Notes: generated by a model not told the origin, from the sequence alone. Shown: positions 1 through 7,049, numbered from the stretch's first letter. The stretch: DNA of 11,083 bases from CAMLLJ01 sp035759585 (GCA_035759585.1 DASTUP010000118.1:1-11083); one strand, 5' to 3'. A program made the numbers and translations.

Positions 1-4
1 AAGG

Positions 5-589
5 TCATCGTGCCGCCAGTGCCTTCACGTACTTGCCTATCGTATCGCCCTCGAGATGAACCCGGTCGCCGGGGCGGCGCGCGCCGAGCGTCGTATGCTG
101 TAAGGTAAACGGGATGAGTGAGACCTGGACGAGATCGGGCTCGGGAAGCGCGTTGACCGTGAGGCTGACGCCGTCGACCGTCACCGAGCCCAGCGGGATC
201 GTCACCCGGGCCACGTCGGCAGGCATCCGGATGTCCACGAGCCGGGCATCGTCCCGGTCGCGCACGCCTTCGACGATTCCGAGCCCATCGACGTGTCCCT
301 GGACGATGTGCCCACCGAGACGATCACCCGCGCGCAGCGCGCGCTCCAGGTTCACGGCATCGCCGGCAGCGAGCTCGCCGAGGCGCGTCCGCTCGAGCGA
401 GGTGCGCACGACGTGCACCTGGAACCGGCCCCGCTCCGACGCCACGACGGTGAGGCAGGCGCCGTTCACGGCGACGCTTTCGCCCAGCGTGAGATCGGCA
501 TACGGCGCGTCGATCACGAGGTCGAGTCCGCCCGCGGCGGACTCGGCGGACGCCACCCGGCCCACAGCCGTCACGATTCCGGTAAACAT
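5..589 (-). CDS. ribE: Riboflavin synthase, alpha chain
   Basis: A 194-residue cytoplasmic enzyme that makes riboflavin by dismutation of two 6,7-dimethyl-8-ribityllumazine molecules, the last step of the pathway. The sequence starts with MFTGIV, the family's hallmark N-terminus, and has the expected two homologous lumazine-binding halves. The first contains SVAVNGACLTV (about residues 38-48, with the conserved Cys45) and TSLERTRLG. The second contains SVTVDGVSLTVN and IPFTLQHTTLG. GGHIVQGHVDG (92-102) links them. Length fits the family (about 195-215). The reading frame stays open far upstream, but only the ATG at 589 gives the MFTGIV start; a GGGAG lies just before it with short spacing. 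The start overlaps the end of ribD by 19 nt, so translation is probably coupled. The gene stops at the window edge, so any ribBA/ribH genes downstream are not visible. Confidence 0.96.
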   Translation of the reverse strand: MFTGIVTAVGRVASAESAAGGLDLVIDAPYADLTLGESVAVNGACLTVVASERGRFQVHVVRTSLERTRLGELAAGDAVNLERALRAGDRLGGHIVQGHVDGLGIVEGVRDRDDARLVDIRMPADVARVTIPLGSVTVDGVSLTVNALPEPDLVQVSLIPFTLQHTTLGARRPGDRVHLEGDTIGKYVKALAAR

Positions 590-1659
590 GGCTCCCGATC
601 GAGCACGAGAAGCGAGTCGGCGCCGAGCGAGCGCCGCTCGACGACGGTCCAGCGCCCGGCGGAGGCGAGCGGCGTCGTGCGTAAGCCCGCGAACGCCGGG
701 ACCGCGGCATCGCCAAGGAGCAGCGGACTCTGGATCCAGTAGAAACGGTCGACGGCACCGTCCTCCACGAGCGCGCCGGCAAGGCGCCCGCCGCCTTCGA
801 CGAGGATCGATCCGATGCCGAGGCCGTCGAGCGTGCGGAGCGCGCCGGCAAGATCGTCCGCGGGATGCAGCTCCACGCCGAGCCCTGCGAGGTTCCTTCC
901 CATCGGCATCCTGCCGGGGTCGGCGAAGACGATCGTGCGGTGATTCCGCGCGGTGCGGGCCAGCACGCTCGTCGGCGCGAGCTGCAGCGAGCGATCGAAG
1001 ATCACCCGCACCGGCGGCACGCGCGGCTCCACCGTTCCGCGCACCGTGAGCGACGCATCGTCCATCGCGGCCGTGCGTCCGCCGACTGCGATCGCGTCGA
1101 ATCCCGCGCGAAGCCAGTGCACATACTCCCGGGCTTCGGGGCCCGAGATCCACCGGGAGCGGCCTTCCGGATCCGCGATCTTCGCATCGATCGATGTGGC
1201 CAGCTTGAGCGCGACGTAGGGCCGGCCCGCGCCCCGGAACGCGTGCAGGAACCTCGCGTTCTGGGTCGCGGCCTCCGCGGCGCAGAGCCCGGTGGCCACG
1301 TCCACGCCCGCCGCCCGAAGGCGTTCCGCCCCACCCTGCGCCGCCGGATTCGGATCGGCGATCGCCAGGACCACGCGGCTCACGCCGGCGGCGATCAGCG
1401 CGTCCGCGCACGGCGGCTGCTTGCCCGTGTGCGCGCATGGTTCGAGTGTCACGCACATCGTGGCGCCGCGGGCGAGGTCGCCCGCCGCGGCGAGCGCCAT
1501 CGCTTCCGCATGCGGCCCGCCGAACTCCGCGTGGAATCCCTCGCCGACGAGGATGCCGTCCCGAATCAGCACGGCGCCGACGAGCGGGTTCGGATGAACG
1601 CGCCCCCAGCCTCGGGATGCGAGACGGAGGGCGCGCGCCATTGCATCGCGTTCGTCCAA
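571..1659 (-). CDS. ribD: Bifunctional riboflavin deaminase/reductase RibD
   Basis: A 362-residue two-domain enzyme catalysing the deaminase and reductase steps between the GTP cyclohydrolase II product and the pyrimidinedione precursor of riboflavin. The N-terminal zinc deaminase domain shows HPNPLVGAV (22-30), H50-A-E52 and EPCAHTGKQPPCAD with zinc ligands Cys75 and Cys84. From memory, these positions match E. coli RibD exactly. The C-terminal reductase domain starts near residue 147 (RPYVALKLATSIDAKIAD) and includes SRWISG and VEGGG. I chose the TTG at 1659, one base after the upstream gene's TGA, because it gives the usual DERDAMARAL-type N-terminus. The ATG at 1641 is the alternative and removes six residues. 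No Shine-Dalgarno is convincing. There is no room for an FMN riboswitch before it, so expression probably depends on the upstream operon. The 3' end overlaps ribE. Confidence 0.94.
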   Translation of the reverse strand: MDERDAMARALRLASRGWGRVHPNPLVGAVLIRDGILVGEGFHAEFGGPHAEAMALAAAGDLARGATMCVTLEPCAHTGKQPPCADALIAAGVSRVVLAIADPNPAAQGGAERLRAAGVDVATGLCAAEAATQNARFLHAFRGAGRPYVALKLATSIDAKIADPEGRSRWISGPEAREYVHWLRAGFDAIAVGGRTAAMDDASLTVRGTVEPRVPPVRVIFDRSLQLAPTSVLARTARNHRTIVFADPGRMPMGRNLAGLGVELHPADDLAGALRTLDGLGIGSILVEGGGRLAGALVEDGAVDRFYWIQSPLLLGDAAVPAFAGLRTTPLASAGRWTVVERRSLGADSLLVLDREPCLPES

Positions 1660-1660
1660 G

Positions 1661-2623
1661 TCAGATGCCCATGCGGAGCCCGACGCTGTAGAAGGTCGTC
1701 CCCTCGGTGTCGTCGAAGCCGGTGAACTCGGTCCCGAGCCCCTGGTCCTTTCCCGACTGCCGGCCAACCTCGCCGACGAGCTTGACCAGGCCGAAATCGA
1801 GTCCGGCATTCAGGAAGTACAGCATGCGGCTCTGGCGCAGCTCGAGCGCGATCGTCTGCGCGCCGGCGAGGCCGGCATCGTACCGCGCGGTCGCATCGCC
1901 GGCATAGCGGCTCCAGCCGAGGCCGCCGGCCACGGCGAGCACCGCGAACTTCTTTCCGGCGGTGAGCCGCAGATTCGTGGACGTGATGCGCACGTCCGCG
2001 GCGACATCGTCGCCGGCGGCAAGATCGCCGAAACCCACCCGCGGAATGCTCCGGTACATGAAGCTCACCGACACGCCCGGCAGCGGTCCGTCATCCGGCA
2101 GCACGCCGACGCGCACGCCGATACCCGTGCCGAGCGAGACCGGACCGATGCTCGGCGCATCGGGATCGACGCGAATCTCCTCGCTGATGTCTTCGTTGGG
2201 AACGAGCTGCAGCGCAGCGAGCAGGTCGACCGCAAACAATCCGCCCGGCAGGCCGCGGAAGAGACCGGCGTGGCCCTCGATGAGCGGCGCCGGCGCGAGA
2301 ATCTCGTCGTCCTGCGGGATGGAGCCGCCGGAGCCCGCGTTCGAGAGGTCGGGCACGCTGACCGGAACGAGATTCGAGCGGAGCGTGACCGAGAAGCTGC
2401 CGAGGTGCCCCGAGGCGCCGCCCGAACCGATTACCGGGTTCCCGCCGCTGATGGCGAGCCCGGCAATCGGATGGTAGGCACGCGCGAAATCGACGGCGAC
2501 GTTGCAGGTCTCGCGTGCGTCTTCGAGCGTCGGGACGCCGGCACACTCCGGGTTCTGCGCTGCGGCGGGCGCCGCGAAGGCAAGGGGGACCGCAATGAAC
2601 GCGACGGTTCGGGCGGATCGCAT
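1661..2623 (-). CDS. Putative outer-membrane beta-barrel protein, unknown function
   Basis: I do not recognise this 320-residue protein. It has a clear signal peptide: positively charged MRSAR, a hydrophobic stretch to about residue 20, and an AAAQ cleavage region near 21-24. The mature part begins with two cysteines (27 and 40) that could form a disulfide. The rest is rich in Gly/Val/Ala with alternating strand-like segments, for example 166-174 (GTGIGVRVG), 184-191, 213-222, 226-240, 270-286 and a final strand, TTFYSVGLRMGI, at the C-terminus. That pattern fits an outer-membrane barrel, although the last residue is Ile rather than the usual Phe or Trp. The ATG start is preceded by GGAG at 6-nt spacing. 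It sits 12 nt after purM and 1 nt before ribD, so it is almost certainly co-transcribed with them. A role in import or export of a purine or flavin compound is speculation from position only. Confidence 0.75.
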   Translation of the reverse strand: MRSARTVAFIAVPLAFAAPAAAQNPECAGVPTLEDARETCNVAVDFARAYHPIAGLAISGGNPVIGSGGASGHLGSFSVTLRSNLVPVSVPDLSNAGSGGSIPQDDEILAPAPLIEGHAGLFRGLPGGLFAVDLLAALQLVPNEDISEEIRVDPDAPSIGPVSLGTGIGVRVGVLPDDGPLPGVSVSFMYRSIPRVGFGDLAAGDDVAADVRITSTNLRLTAGKKFAVLAVAGGLGWSRYAGDATARYDAGLAGAQTIALELRQSRMLYFLNAGLDFGLVKLVGEVGRQSGKDQGLGTEFTGFDDTEGTTFYSVGLRMGI

Positions 2624-2635
2624 GACGGGCTCCGG

Positions 2636-3661
2636 CTAGCGGGCGAACGCGACCGTCCGGTCTCCCCGGCCGATCTCACCCATGATCCAGGTGGTGACCC
2701 CGTCGGCGGACGCCGCGTCCTGCGCTGCGGCAACCGCATCCGGGGGCAGGACCGCGATCAGGCCCACCCCCAGGTTGAAGACGTCGCGCATCTCGCCCGT
2801 GGTGATCCCGCCTGCGTCCTGCAGGACGCGAAAGAGCGGCGGAAGCTCCCACGAACCGGGATCCACCGTCGCTGCGGTGCCGGGCGGCAATATCCGAGCC
2901 AGGTTGCCGGCGATTCCGCCGCCGGTGATGTGCGCAATTCCATGCACCTGCGCGAGCGCCGGCTCCACCGCTCGCACGTAGCTCCGATGGACCGCGAGCA
3001 GCGCGTCGGCCACGGTCGTTCCGGTATCCCCGAGGATCGCGTCGAGCGAGAGCCCCATGCGCTCGAACACCACTCGGCGCGCCAGCGTGTAACCGTTGGT
3101 GTGAAGGCCGGTGGATGCGTAACCGAGCAGCACATCCCCCGGCGCGATGCGCGCGCCGTGGATCGCCTCGTCCTCTTCGACGACGCCGACGATCGTGCCC
3201 GCGAGATCGAAGTGCCCCGGCTGGTAGAGTCCCGGCATCTGCGCGGTCTCGCCGCCAGCGAGCGCCATTCCATGTGCGCGGCACCCCCGCGCCACGCCCT
3301 CGACGATGCCCGCCAGCTCCTCGATGCCGAGCCCTGCGCCGGCCACGTAATCCATGAATGCGATGCCCCGCGCTCCGTGCACGAGGATGTCGTTGACGCT
3401 GTGGTTGACGAGGTCCTCGCCCACGGTGTCGTAGCGCCGCGCCTGCAGGGCGACGAGCACTTTCGTGCCGACCCCGTCGGTGCTCATCACGAGCACCGGC
3501 TTTCGCATGCCGGGCGGCACACGTACCATGCCCCCGAATGCGCCGACCTCGCCGAGCGAAAGCGCGGTGCGCGTCCCGGCCACTGACTGCGCGATTCGCG
3601 CCTTCGCCGCGTCGGCCTGCGCGAGATCGACGCCCGCAGCGGCGTACTGGGCGCCGGTCAC
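2636..3661 (-). CDS. purM: Phosphoribosylformylglycinamidine cyclo-ligase (AIR synthetase)
   Basis: A 341-residue cytoplasmic enzyme of de novo purine synthesis: FGAM + ATP gives AIR + ADP + Pi. Motifs run in the expected order: AAGVDLAQADAAKARI near the N-terminus, STDGVGTKVLVA (60-71), DLVNHSVNDILVHGA (83-97), the family signature AGGETAQMPGLY (135-146), DLAGTIVGV, STGLHTNGYTLAR (183-195) and HITGGGIAGNLARILP (244-259). Length matches the family (about 340-350). The start is a GTG whose last two bases plus the next A form the TGA of the upstream kinase gene (GTGA overlap at 3658-3661); GGAG at 3670-3673, eight bases upstream, supports it. The barrel-protein gene follows after 12 nt. AIR feeds the route to GTP, the riboflavin precursor, so co-expression with ribD and ribE is metabolically sensible. 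Confidence 0.96.
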   Translation of the reverse strand: MTGAQYAAAGVDLAQADAAKARIAQSVAGTRTALSLGEVGAFGGMVRVPPGMRKPVLVMSTDGVGTKVLVALQARRYDTVGEDLVNHSVNDILVHGARGIAFMDYVAGAGLGIEELAGIVEGVARGCRAHGMALAGGETAQMPGLYQPGHFDLAGTIVGVVEEDEAIHGARIAPGDVLLGYASTGLHTNGYTLARRVVFERMGLSLDAILGDTGTTVADALLAVHRSYVRAVEPALAQVHGIAHITGGGIAGNLARILPPGTAATVDPGSWELPPLFRVLQDAGGITTGEMRDVFNLGVGLIAVLPPDAVAAAQDAASADGVTTWIMGEIGRGDRTVAFAR

Positions 3662-4578
3662 GCGATCGGCTCCGCCAGTTCCACGTGGGTCAGCATGCGG
3701 AACGCGCGGGCCCGCTTCTCGATGTCCGCGAGCGTGAGCGCGTCGAAGCCCCGGATCCCGAATTGCGACACCGCAAACGAGCCCATCGTGGCGCCGTAGA
3801 TCATCGCGCGGCGCAGGTCCTGCTCGGTCGTCGAGCCGGCCCGGGCGAGGTACGCCATGAAGCCGCCCGCGAACGCGTCGCCTGCACCGGTGGGGTCGAA
3901 CACCTCTTCGAGGGGAAAGGCCGGCGCGTAGAAGGTGCGCTCAGCGTCCATCATGAGCGCGCCATACTCGCCCTGCTTGATCACGATGCGCTTCGGGCCA
4001 TGACGCAGGATCCACTGGCCGGCCCGGTGAATGTTCCAGTCCCCCGACAGCTCGCGCGCCTCGCCGTCGTTGACCATGAGCAGGTCGACCCGCGACAGCA
4101 GCTCCATCAGCGCAGCCTTCTTGCTCTTGATCCAGTAGTTCATCGTATCGCAGGCGACGAGCTTCGGCGCCCGCACCTGCTCGAGGACGCCGAGCTGGAG
4201 CTCCGGGTCGATGTTGCCGAGAAAGAGGAACTCGGCATCGCGCGCGGCGGCCGGAAGCTTCGGCTCGAACTCGGCGAACACGCCGAGCCGGGTCTCGAGT
4301 GTCTCCCGGCTCTGCAGGTCGTACGAGTATTTCCCCTTCCATCGGAAGCTCTCACCGGCCGCGCGCTCGACCCCGCTCCAGTCGATCCCGCGCGGCGCGA
4401 GCCGCTCGAGCTCGTCCAGCGGATAGTCGTCCCCCACCACTCCGACCACCTGCACCGGATGCAGCAGTGCGCCCGCCACGCTGAAATAGACCGCCGAGCC
4501 GCCCAGGGCATCGGCAGTTTCGCCGAAGGGGGTGAAGATCGAATCGAGCGCGACGCTGCCGACGACGAGAAGACTCAT
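3658..4578 (-). CDS. PfkB/ribokinase-family kinase, substrate unknown
   Basis: A 306-residue sugar or nucleoside kinase of the PfkB (ribokinase) superfamily. Visible signatures are the N-terminal VVGSVALDSI strand, the GGSAVYFSVAGALL substrate-lid region (26-39), VGVVGDD (45-51), VNDGEARELSG (169-179, an NxxE-like metal/phosphate motif), KQGEYGAL (201-208) and the anion-hole/catalytic motif DPTGAGDAFAGGF (228-240), in which Asp234 should be the base. Length is normal. The ATG at 4578 starts directly on the first beta strand and lies 4 nt after the argS stop; longer in-frame extensions only run into argS. The gene ends in a GTGA overlap with purM. From memory, proteins with this N-terminus and the NIDPELQLGVLEQVR segment form a recognisable bacterial group of unknown substrate. 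The purM neighbourhood hints at a nucleoside or phosphoribosyl-linked sugar, but that is inference. Confidence 0.9.
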   Translation of the reverse strand: MSLLVVGSVALDSIFTPFGETADALGGSAVYFSVAGALLHPVQVVGVVGDDYPLDELERLAPRGIDWSGVERAAGESFRWKGKYSYDLQSRETLETRLGVFAEFEPKLPAAARDAEFLFLGNIDPELQLGVLEQVRAPKLVACDTMNYWIKSKKAALMELLSRVDLLMVNDGEARELSGDWNIHRAGQWILRHGPKRIVIKQGEYGALMMDAERTFYAPAFPLEEVFDPTGAGDAFAGGFMAYLARAGSTTEQDLRRAMIYGATMGSFAVSQFGIRGFDALTLADIEKRARAFRMLTHVELAEPIA

Positions 4579-4582
4579 CCGG

Positions 4583-6220
4583 TCACATCCGGTCGGGGGC
4601 GGTGAGGCCAAGGATCGAGAGGCCGTTCGCGAGGACGATGCGCGCGGCACGGGCCAGGAGAAGACGCGAGCGCTCGACATCGGGCGCCTCGCCGACGGTA
4701 CGGGTATGGTGGTACCAGCCGTGCACCACGGCCGCGAGCTCCTCGAGGAACACGCAGATCCGGTGCGGCTCGTGCTCGCGCGCCGCTCTCTCCACGATTT
4801 CGGGGAACGTGGCGAGCTTCTTGAGGAGCTCCGTGTCCTGCGGGGCGGGCAGCGCGGCCGGATCGATCCGCCCGTCGACTCCCTCGGGCTCGAGTCCCGC
4901 CGTGCGGAAGATGCCGCTCAGCCGTGCGTGCGCCATCTGCACGTAGAAGACGGGATTCTCATCCGTCTGCTTTCGCGCGAGGTCCACGTCGAAGACGAGC
5001 TGCGAGTCGCCGCGGCGCATCAGGAAGAAGTAGCGGGCGGCATCGACGCCGACTTCCTCGACGAGGTCCCGCAGCGTGACGAACTCGCCGGACCGCTTCG
5101 ACATGCGCACTTCCTCGCCGCCCCGCACCACCTTCACGAGCTGCACGATGGTGACCGAGAAGAACTCCGGCGAATAGCCGAGCGCCAGGAGTGCGGCGCG
5201 CACCCGGCCGATGTAGCCGTGATGATCGGCACCCCAGACATCGATGACGCGGTCGAAACCGCGCTCGTGCTTGTCGATGTGGTAGGCGATGTCGGGCGTG
5301 AAGTAGGTGAGCGCGCCGTCCCGCTTGCGGAGCACGCGGTCCTTGTCGTCACCGAAATCGGTGGTGCGGAGGAAGAGTGCGCCGTCCTGCTCGTAGGTGA
5401 GGTTCCGCGCCCTCAGGAGCTCGAGGGCGTGCTCGACCCGGCCCCGGTCGTAGATGCCCTGCTCCGACGTCATGACGTCGAACTCGACTCCGAACGTACG
5501 GAGGTCCTCGTCCTGCTCGGCACGCTGCAGCGCGAGCCCATGCGCCCGCGCGCGCCCGAGCGCCTCGTCGGCCGGGAGGTCGGCAAAGCCGCTGCCTTCC
5601 CGCTCGAGCACGGCCGCGGCGTTCTCCTTGAGATACTCGCCGTGATAGCCGCCATCGGGAATCTGCGCCTCGCGCCCGGCGGCCTGCTGCACGCGGGCCC
5701 AGAGGCTCTGGGCGAGGCGCTCGATCTGCACGCCCGCGTCGTTGATGTAGAACTCGCGCGTGACGCGGTGACCGGTCCATGCGAGCAGCGATGCGATGGC
5801 ATCTCCGAGCGCCGCCCCCCGTCCATGGCCCACATGGAGGGGCCCGGTCGGGTTGGCCGAGACGAACTCGACGTTGATGCGGAGCGGCTCGGCGGCGGTC
5901 GAACGGCCATAGTCACGGCCGCCGGCGAGGATCTGCGCGTGCGCGGCGACGAGCTGGTCCTCGGCGAGCCAGAAGTTGATGAAGCCGGGCCCGGCAATCT
6001 CGGTCCGCGCGATGAGGCCCGCCGGCGTCTCGAGCGCGGCGAGGAGCTGGTCGGCGACCTTCCGCGGATTGGCCTTCTGGAGGCGCGCGAGGACCATCGC
6101 GAGGTTCGTCGCAAGGTCGCCGTGGCCGGCGTCGCGTGGGCGCTCGAGCACGAAGTCGGCTCCGCCGTGTCCGAGGCGCTCCGCCGCTGCCGCGAGCGCG
6201 CGGCGGAGGGCGTCGTTCAC
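4583..6220 (-). CDS. argS: Arginyl-tRNA synthetase
   Basis: A 545-residue class I aminoacyl-tRNA synthetase that charges tRNA-Arg. The N-terminal Add-1-like domain contains GHGDLATNLAM (32-42) and IAGPGFINFWL. The catalytic core has SANPTGPLHVGHGRGAALGD with the HIGH signature as HVGH (129-132), FYINDAGVQIERLA (157-170) and ADHHGYIGR (331-339). The KMSKS signature appears as RMSKRSG (372-378). The C-terminal anticodon-binding helical domain has YVQMAHARL (426-434) and ends in APDRM, close to the usual APERM ending. It is slightly shorter than E. coli ArgS (577) but complete. The start is a GTG overlapping the stop of the zinc-ribbon gene as GTGA (6217-6220), with a strong AGGAAGG seven bases upstream. 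The kinase gene follows after 4 nt. Confidence 0.97.
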   Translation of the reverse strand: MNDALRRALAAAAERLGHGGADFVLERPRDAGHGDLATNLAMVLARLQKANPRKVADQLLAALETPAGLIARTEIAGPGFINFWLAEDQLVAAHAQILAGGRDYGRSTAAEPLRINVEFVSANPTGPLHVGHGRGAALGDAIASLLAWTGHRVTREFYINDAGVQIERLAQSLWARVQQAAGREAQIPDGGYHGEYLKENAAAVLEREGSGFADLPADEALGRARAHGLALQRAEQDEDLRTFGVEFDVMTSEQGIYDRGRVEHALELLRARNLTYEQDGALFLRTTDFGDDKDRVLRKRDGALTYFTPDIAYHIDKHERGFDRVIDVWGADHHGYIGRVRAALLALGYSPEFFSVTIVQLVKVVRGGEEVRMSKRSGEFVTLRDLVEEVGVDAARYFFLMRRGDSQLVFDVDLARKQTDENPVFYVQMAHARLSGIFRTAGLEPEGVDGRIDPAALPAPQDTELLKKLATFPEIVERAAREHEPHRICVFLEELAAVVHGWYHHTRTVGEAPDVERSRLLLARAARIVLANGLSILGLTAPDRM

Positions 6221-6525
6221 TCCGCCGCCTTCCTGGCGGGAGCGGTTTCCTTCGCGGCCGGCTTTGGCTCGGTGGATTTCGGCTCGGCCTTGGCGCCGGA
6301 ATCGGCGGCCGGCTTGTCGGACGCGTCCTTGCGGGGTCCCTTGCCGTCCTTACCGTAGTCCGTGATGTAGAAGCCGCTCCCCTTGAACACGAGGCCGGCG
6401 CCACCGGAGATCTTCCGCGTGGCCGGCGCCCCGCACTCGGGACACTTCGTGCGGGGCTTCTCGGAGATCTTCTGGATCTTCTCGAAATGATGCCCATTCG
6501 GGCATCCGTACTCGTACGTCGGCAT
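6217..6525 (-). CDS. FmdB-type small zinc-ribbon protein
   Basis: A 102-residue protein beginning MPTYEYGCPNGHHFE, the typical start of FmdB-family putative regulatory zinc ribbons. Likely metal ligands are Cys8, a His at 12 or 13, Cys28 and Cys31 (CPEC). The first knuckle is thus C-x3/4-H rather than the common CxxC, a variant I believe occurs in the family. The body continues with GGAGLVFKGSGFYITDYGK (41-59), also typical. After about residue 60 it becomes a low-complexity Ala/Lys/Pro/Glu tail that is probably disordered. The ATG at 6525 is chosen for its match to the family start; the in-frame upstream extension to 6591 is unlikely because it would run across the predicted promoter. The Shine-Dalgarno is weak. 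As first gene of the argS-to-ribE run, its 3' end is overlapped by argS. Its exact role is unknown. Confidence 0.88.
   Translation of the reverse strand: MPTYEYGCPNGHHFEKIQKISEKPRTKCPECGAPATRKISGGAGLVFKGSGFYITDYGKDGKGPRKDASDKPAADSGAKAEPKSTEPKPAAKETAPARKAAE
6228..6234 (-). promoter_or_regulatory. Ribosome binding site for argS
   Basis: AGGAAGG on the minus strand, 7 nt before the GTG at 6220. It lies inside the zinc-ribbon coding sequence and supports the GTG as the argS start even though that start overlaps the preceding stop codon. Confidence 0.7.
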
Positions 6526-6562
6526 GCTCGCTCGCTGAATGGCTAACTGGAAACAGCTAGGT

Positions 6563-6591
6563 AACTTAGCCGCTCGGGGGCCGGGTTTCAA
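6563..6591 (-). promoter_or_regulatory. Candidate sigma-70-type promoter for the zinc-ribbon/argS/purM/rib operon
   Basis: On the minus strand TTGAAA (6586-6591, five of six to TTGACA) is followed after exactly 17 nt by TAAGTT (6563-6568, three of six to TATAAT). Transcription would begin near 6556, leaving a leader of about 30 nt before the ATG at 6525. It is the only place ahead of the seven-gene run with both room and lower GC. The -10 match is modest, so this is a candidate only. Confidence 0.45.
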
Positions 6592-6606
6592 GCACGCGCG
6601 GATTCA

Positions 6607-6647
6607 GGGTAACCACAGAGCCGCAGAGCGCACGGAGGGCGCAGAGG
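6607..6647 (+). repeat. Left terminal inverted repeat (CRCAGAG units)
   Basis: Begins GGGTAACCACAGAG and continues as about four degenerate CRCAGAG-like units 8-10 nt apart (ACAGAG, GCAGAG, CACGGAG, GCAGAG). By my hand alignment 34 of 41 positions match the minus strand of 7009-7049, with no gaps. Its minus strand encodes the C-terminal tail of the pseudogene product. Confidence 0.85.
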
Positions 6648-7008
6648 CGTCATGGATGACCCGGCGGACGCCCCGGACGAGGAATTCGACATTGAAATTG
6701 ATGAGGAGGCCGAGGCCTTTCCCGGTCAATTTCAGGTACGTGAGGAGTTGGGCCTTGTGCAGCGGCAGGATTTCGGGCACGGTCTTCAGTTCGACGATCA
6801 CCTCGTTCTCGACAAGAAGATCGAGACCAGATGCGTTCGAAGGCAGACTCCGTCGTAGTCACCGGTACCGTGAGCTCGCTTTCGAAGTCAATTCCTGCCT
6901 TTGGGAGCTCAATCCGCAGGCATTGGGCATAAACAGCCTCGAGCAGACCAGGTCCAAGCGCGCGATGAACGGTGATCGCCGCCCCGATCACCCGCCCGGT
7001 CAGGCTGA

Positions 7009-7049
7009 TCTCTGCGTCCTCTGAGTGCTCTGCGGCTCTGCGGTTTCCC
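7009..7049 (-). repeat. Right terminal inverted repeat (CRCAGAG units)
   Basis: On the minus strand begins GGGAAACCGCAGAG and continues with GCAGAG, CTCAGAG and CGCAGAG units, mirroring the left repeat. It encodes the odd N-terminus NRRAAEHSEDAE of the GxxExxY reading frame, which begins 2 nt outside it. Confidence 0.85.

Larger units (their letters stand above)
6607..7049. mobile_element. 443-bp inverted-repeat-bounded element carrying the GxxExxY gene
   Basis: The element is defined by terminal inverted repeats at 6607-6647 and 7009-7049 that enclose the GxxExxY pseudogene. The host genes on both sides are intact, so it sits cleanly in the gap between two transcription units. ATTC occurs just outside both ends (6602-6605, and 7050-7053 directly at the right end), which could be a remnant of a short target duplication but may be chance. 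No transposase is encoded, so mobility would need a protein supplied elsewhere or the nuclease-like product itself. Calling it mobile is inference from its structure. Confidence 0.5.

Noticed and set aside
590..1456. Long N-terminal extension of the riboflavin synthase frame
   Set aside because: The extension is an Arg-rich translation of ribD in the wrong frame; the family start MFTGIV fixes the true start at 589.
1600..1670. FMN riboswitch ahead of ribD
   Set aside because: ribD begins 1 nt after the previous stop codon and no conserved RFN-like segments are visible, so there is no leader to hold one.
2270..3586. 438-codon open frame on the plus strand
   Set aside because: Antisense shadow of purM and the barrel-protein gene; composition is His/Arg-rich and featureless.
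4532..6358. 608-codon open frame on the plus strand
   Set aside because: It lies opposite argS and its neighbours, its translation is rich in Arg/Glu/Leu with no recognisable domain, and such antisense frames are expected in high-GC coding DNA.
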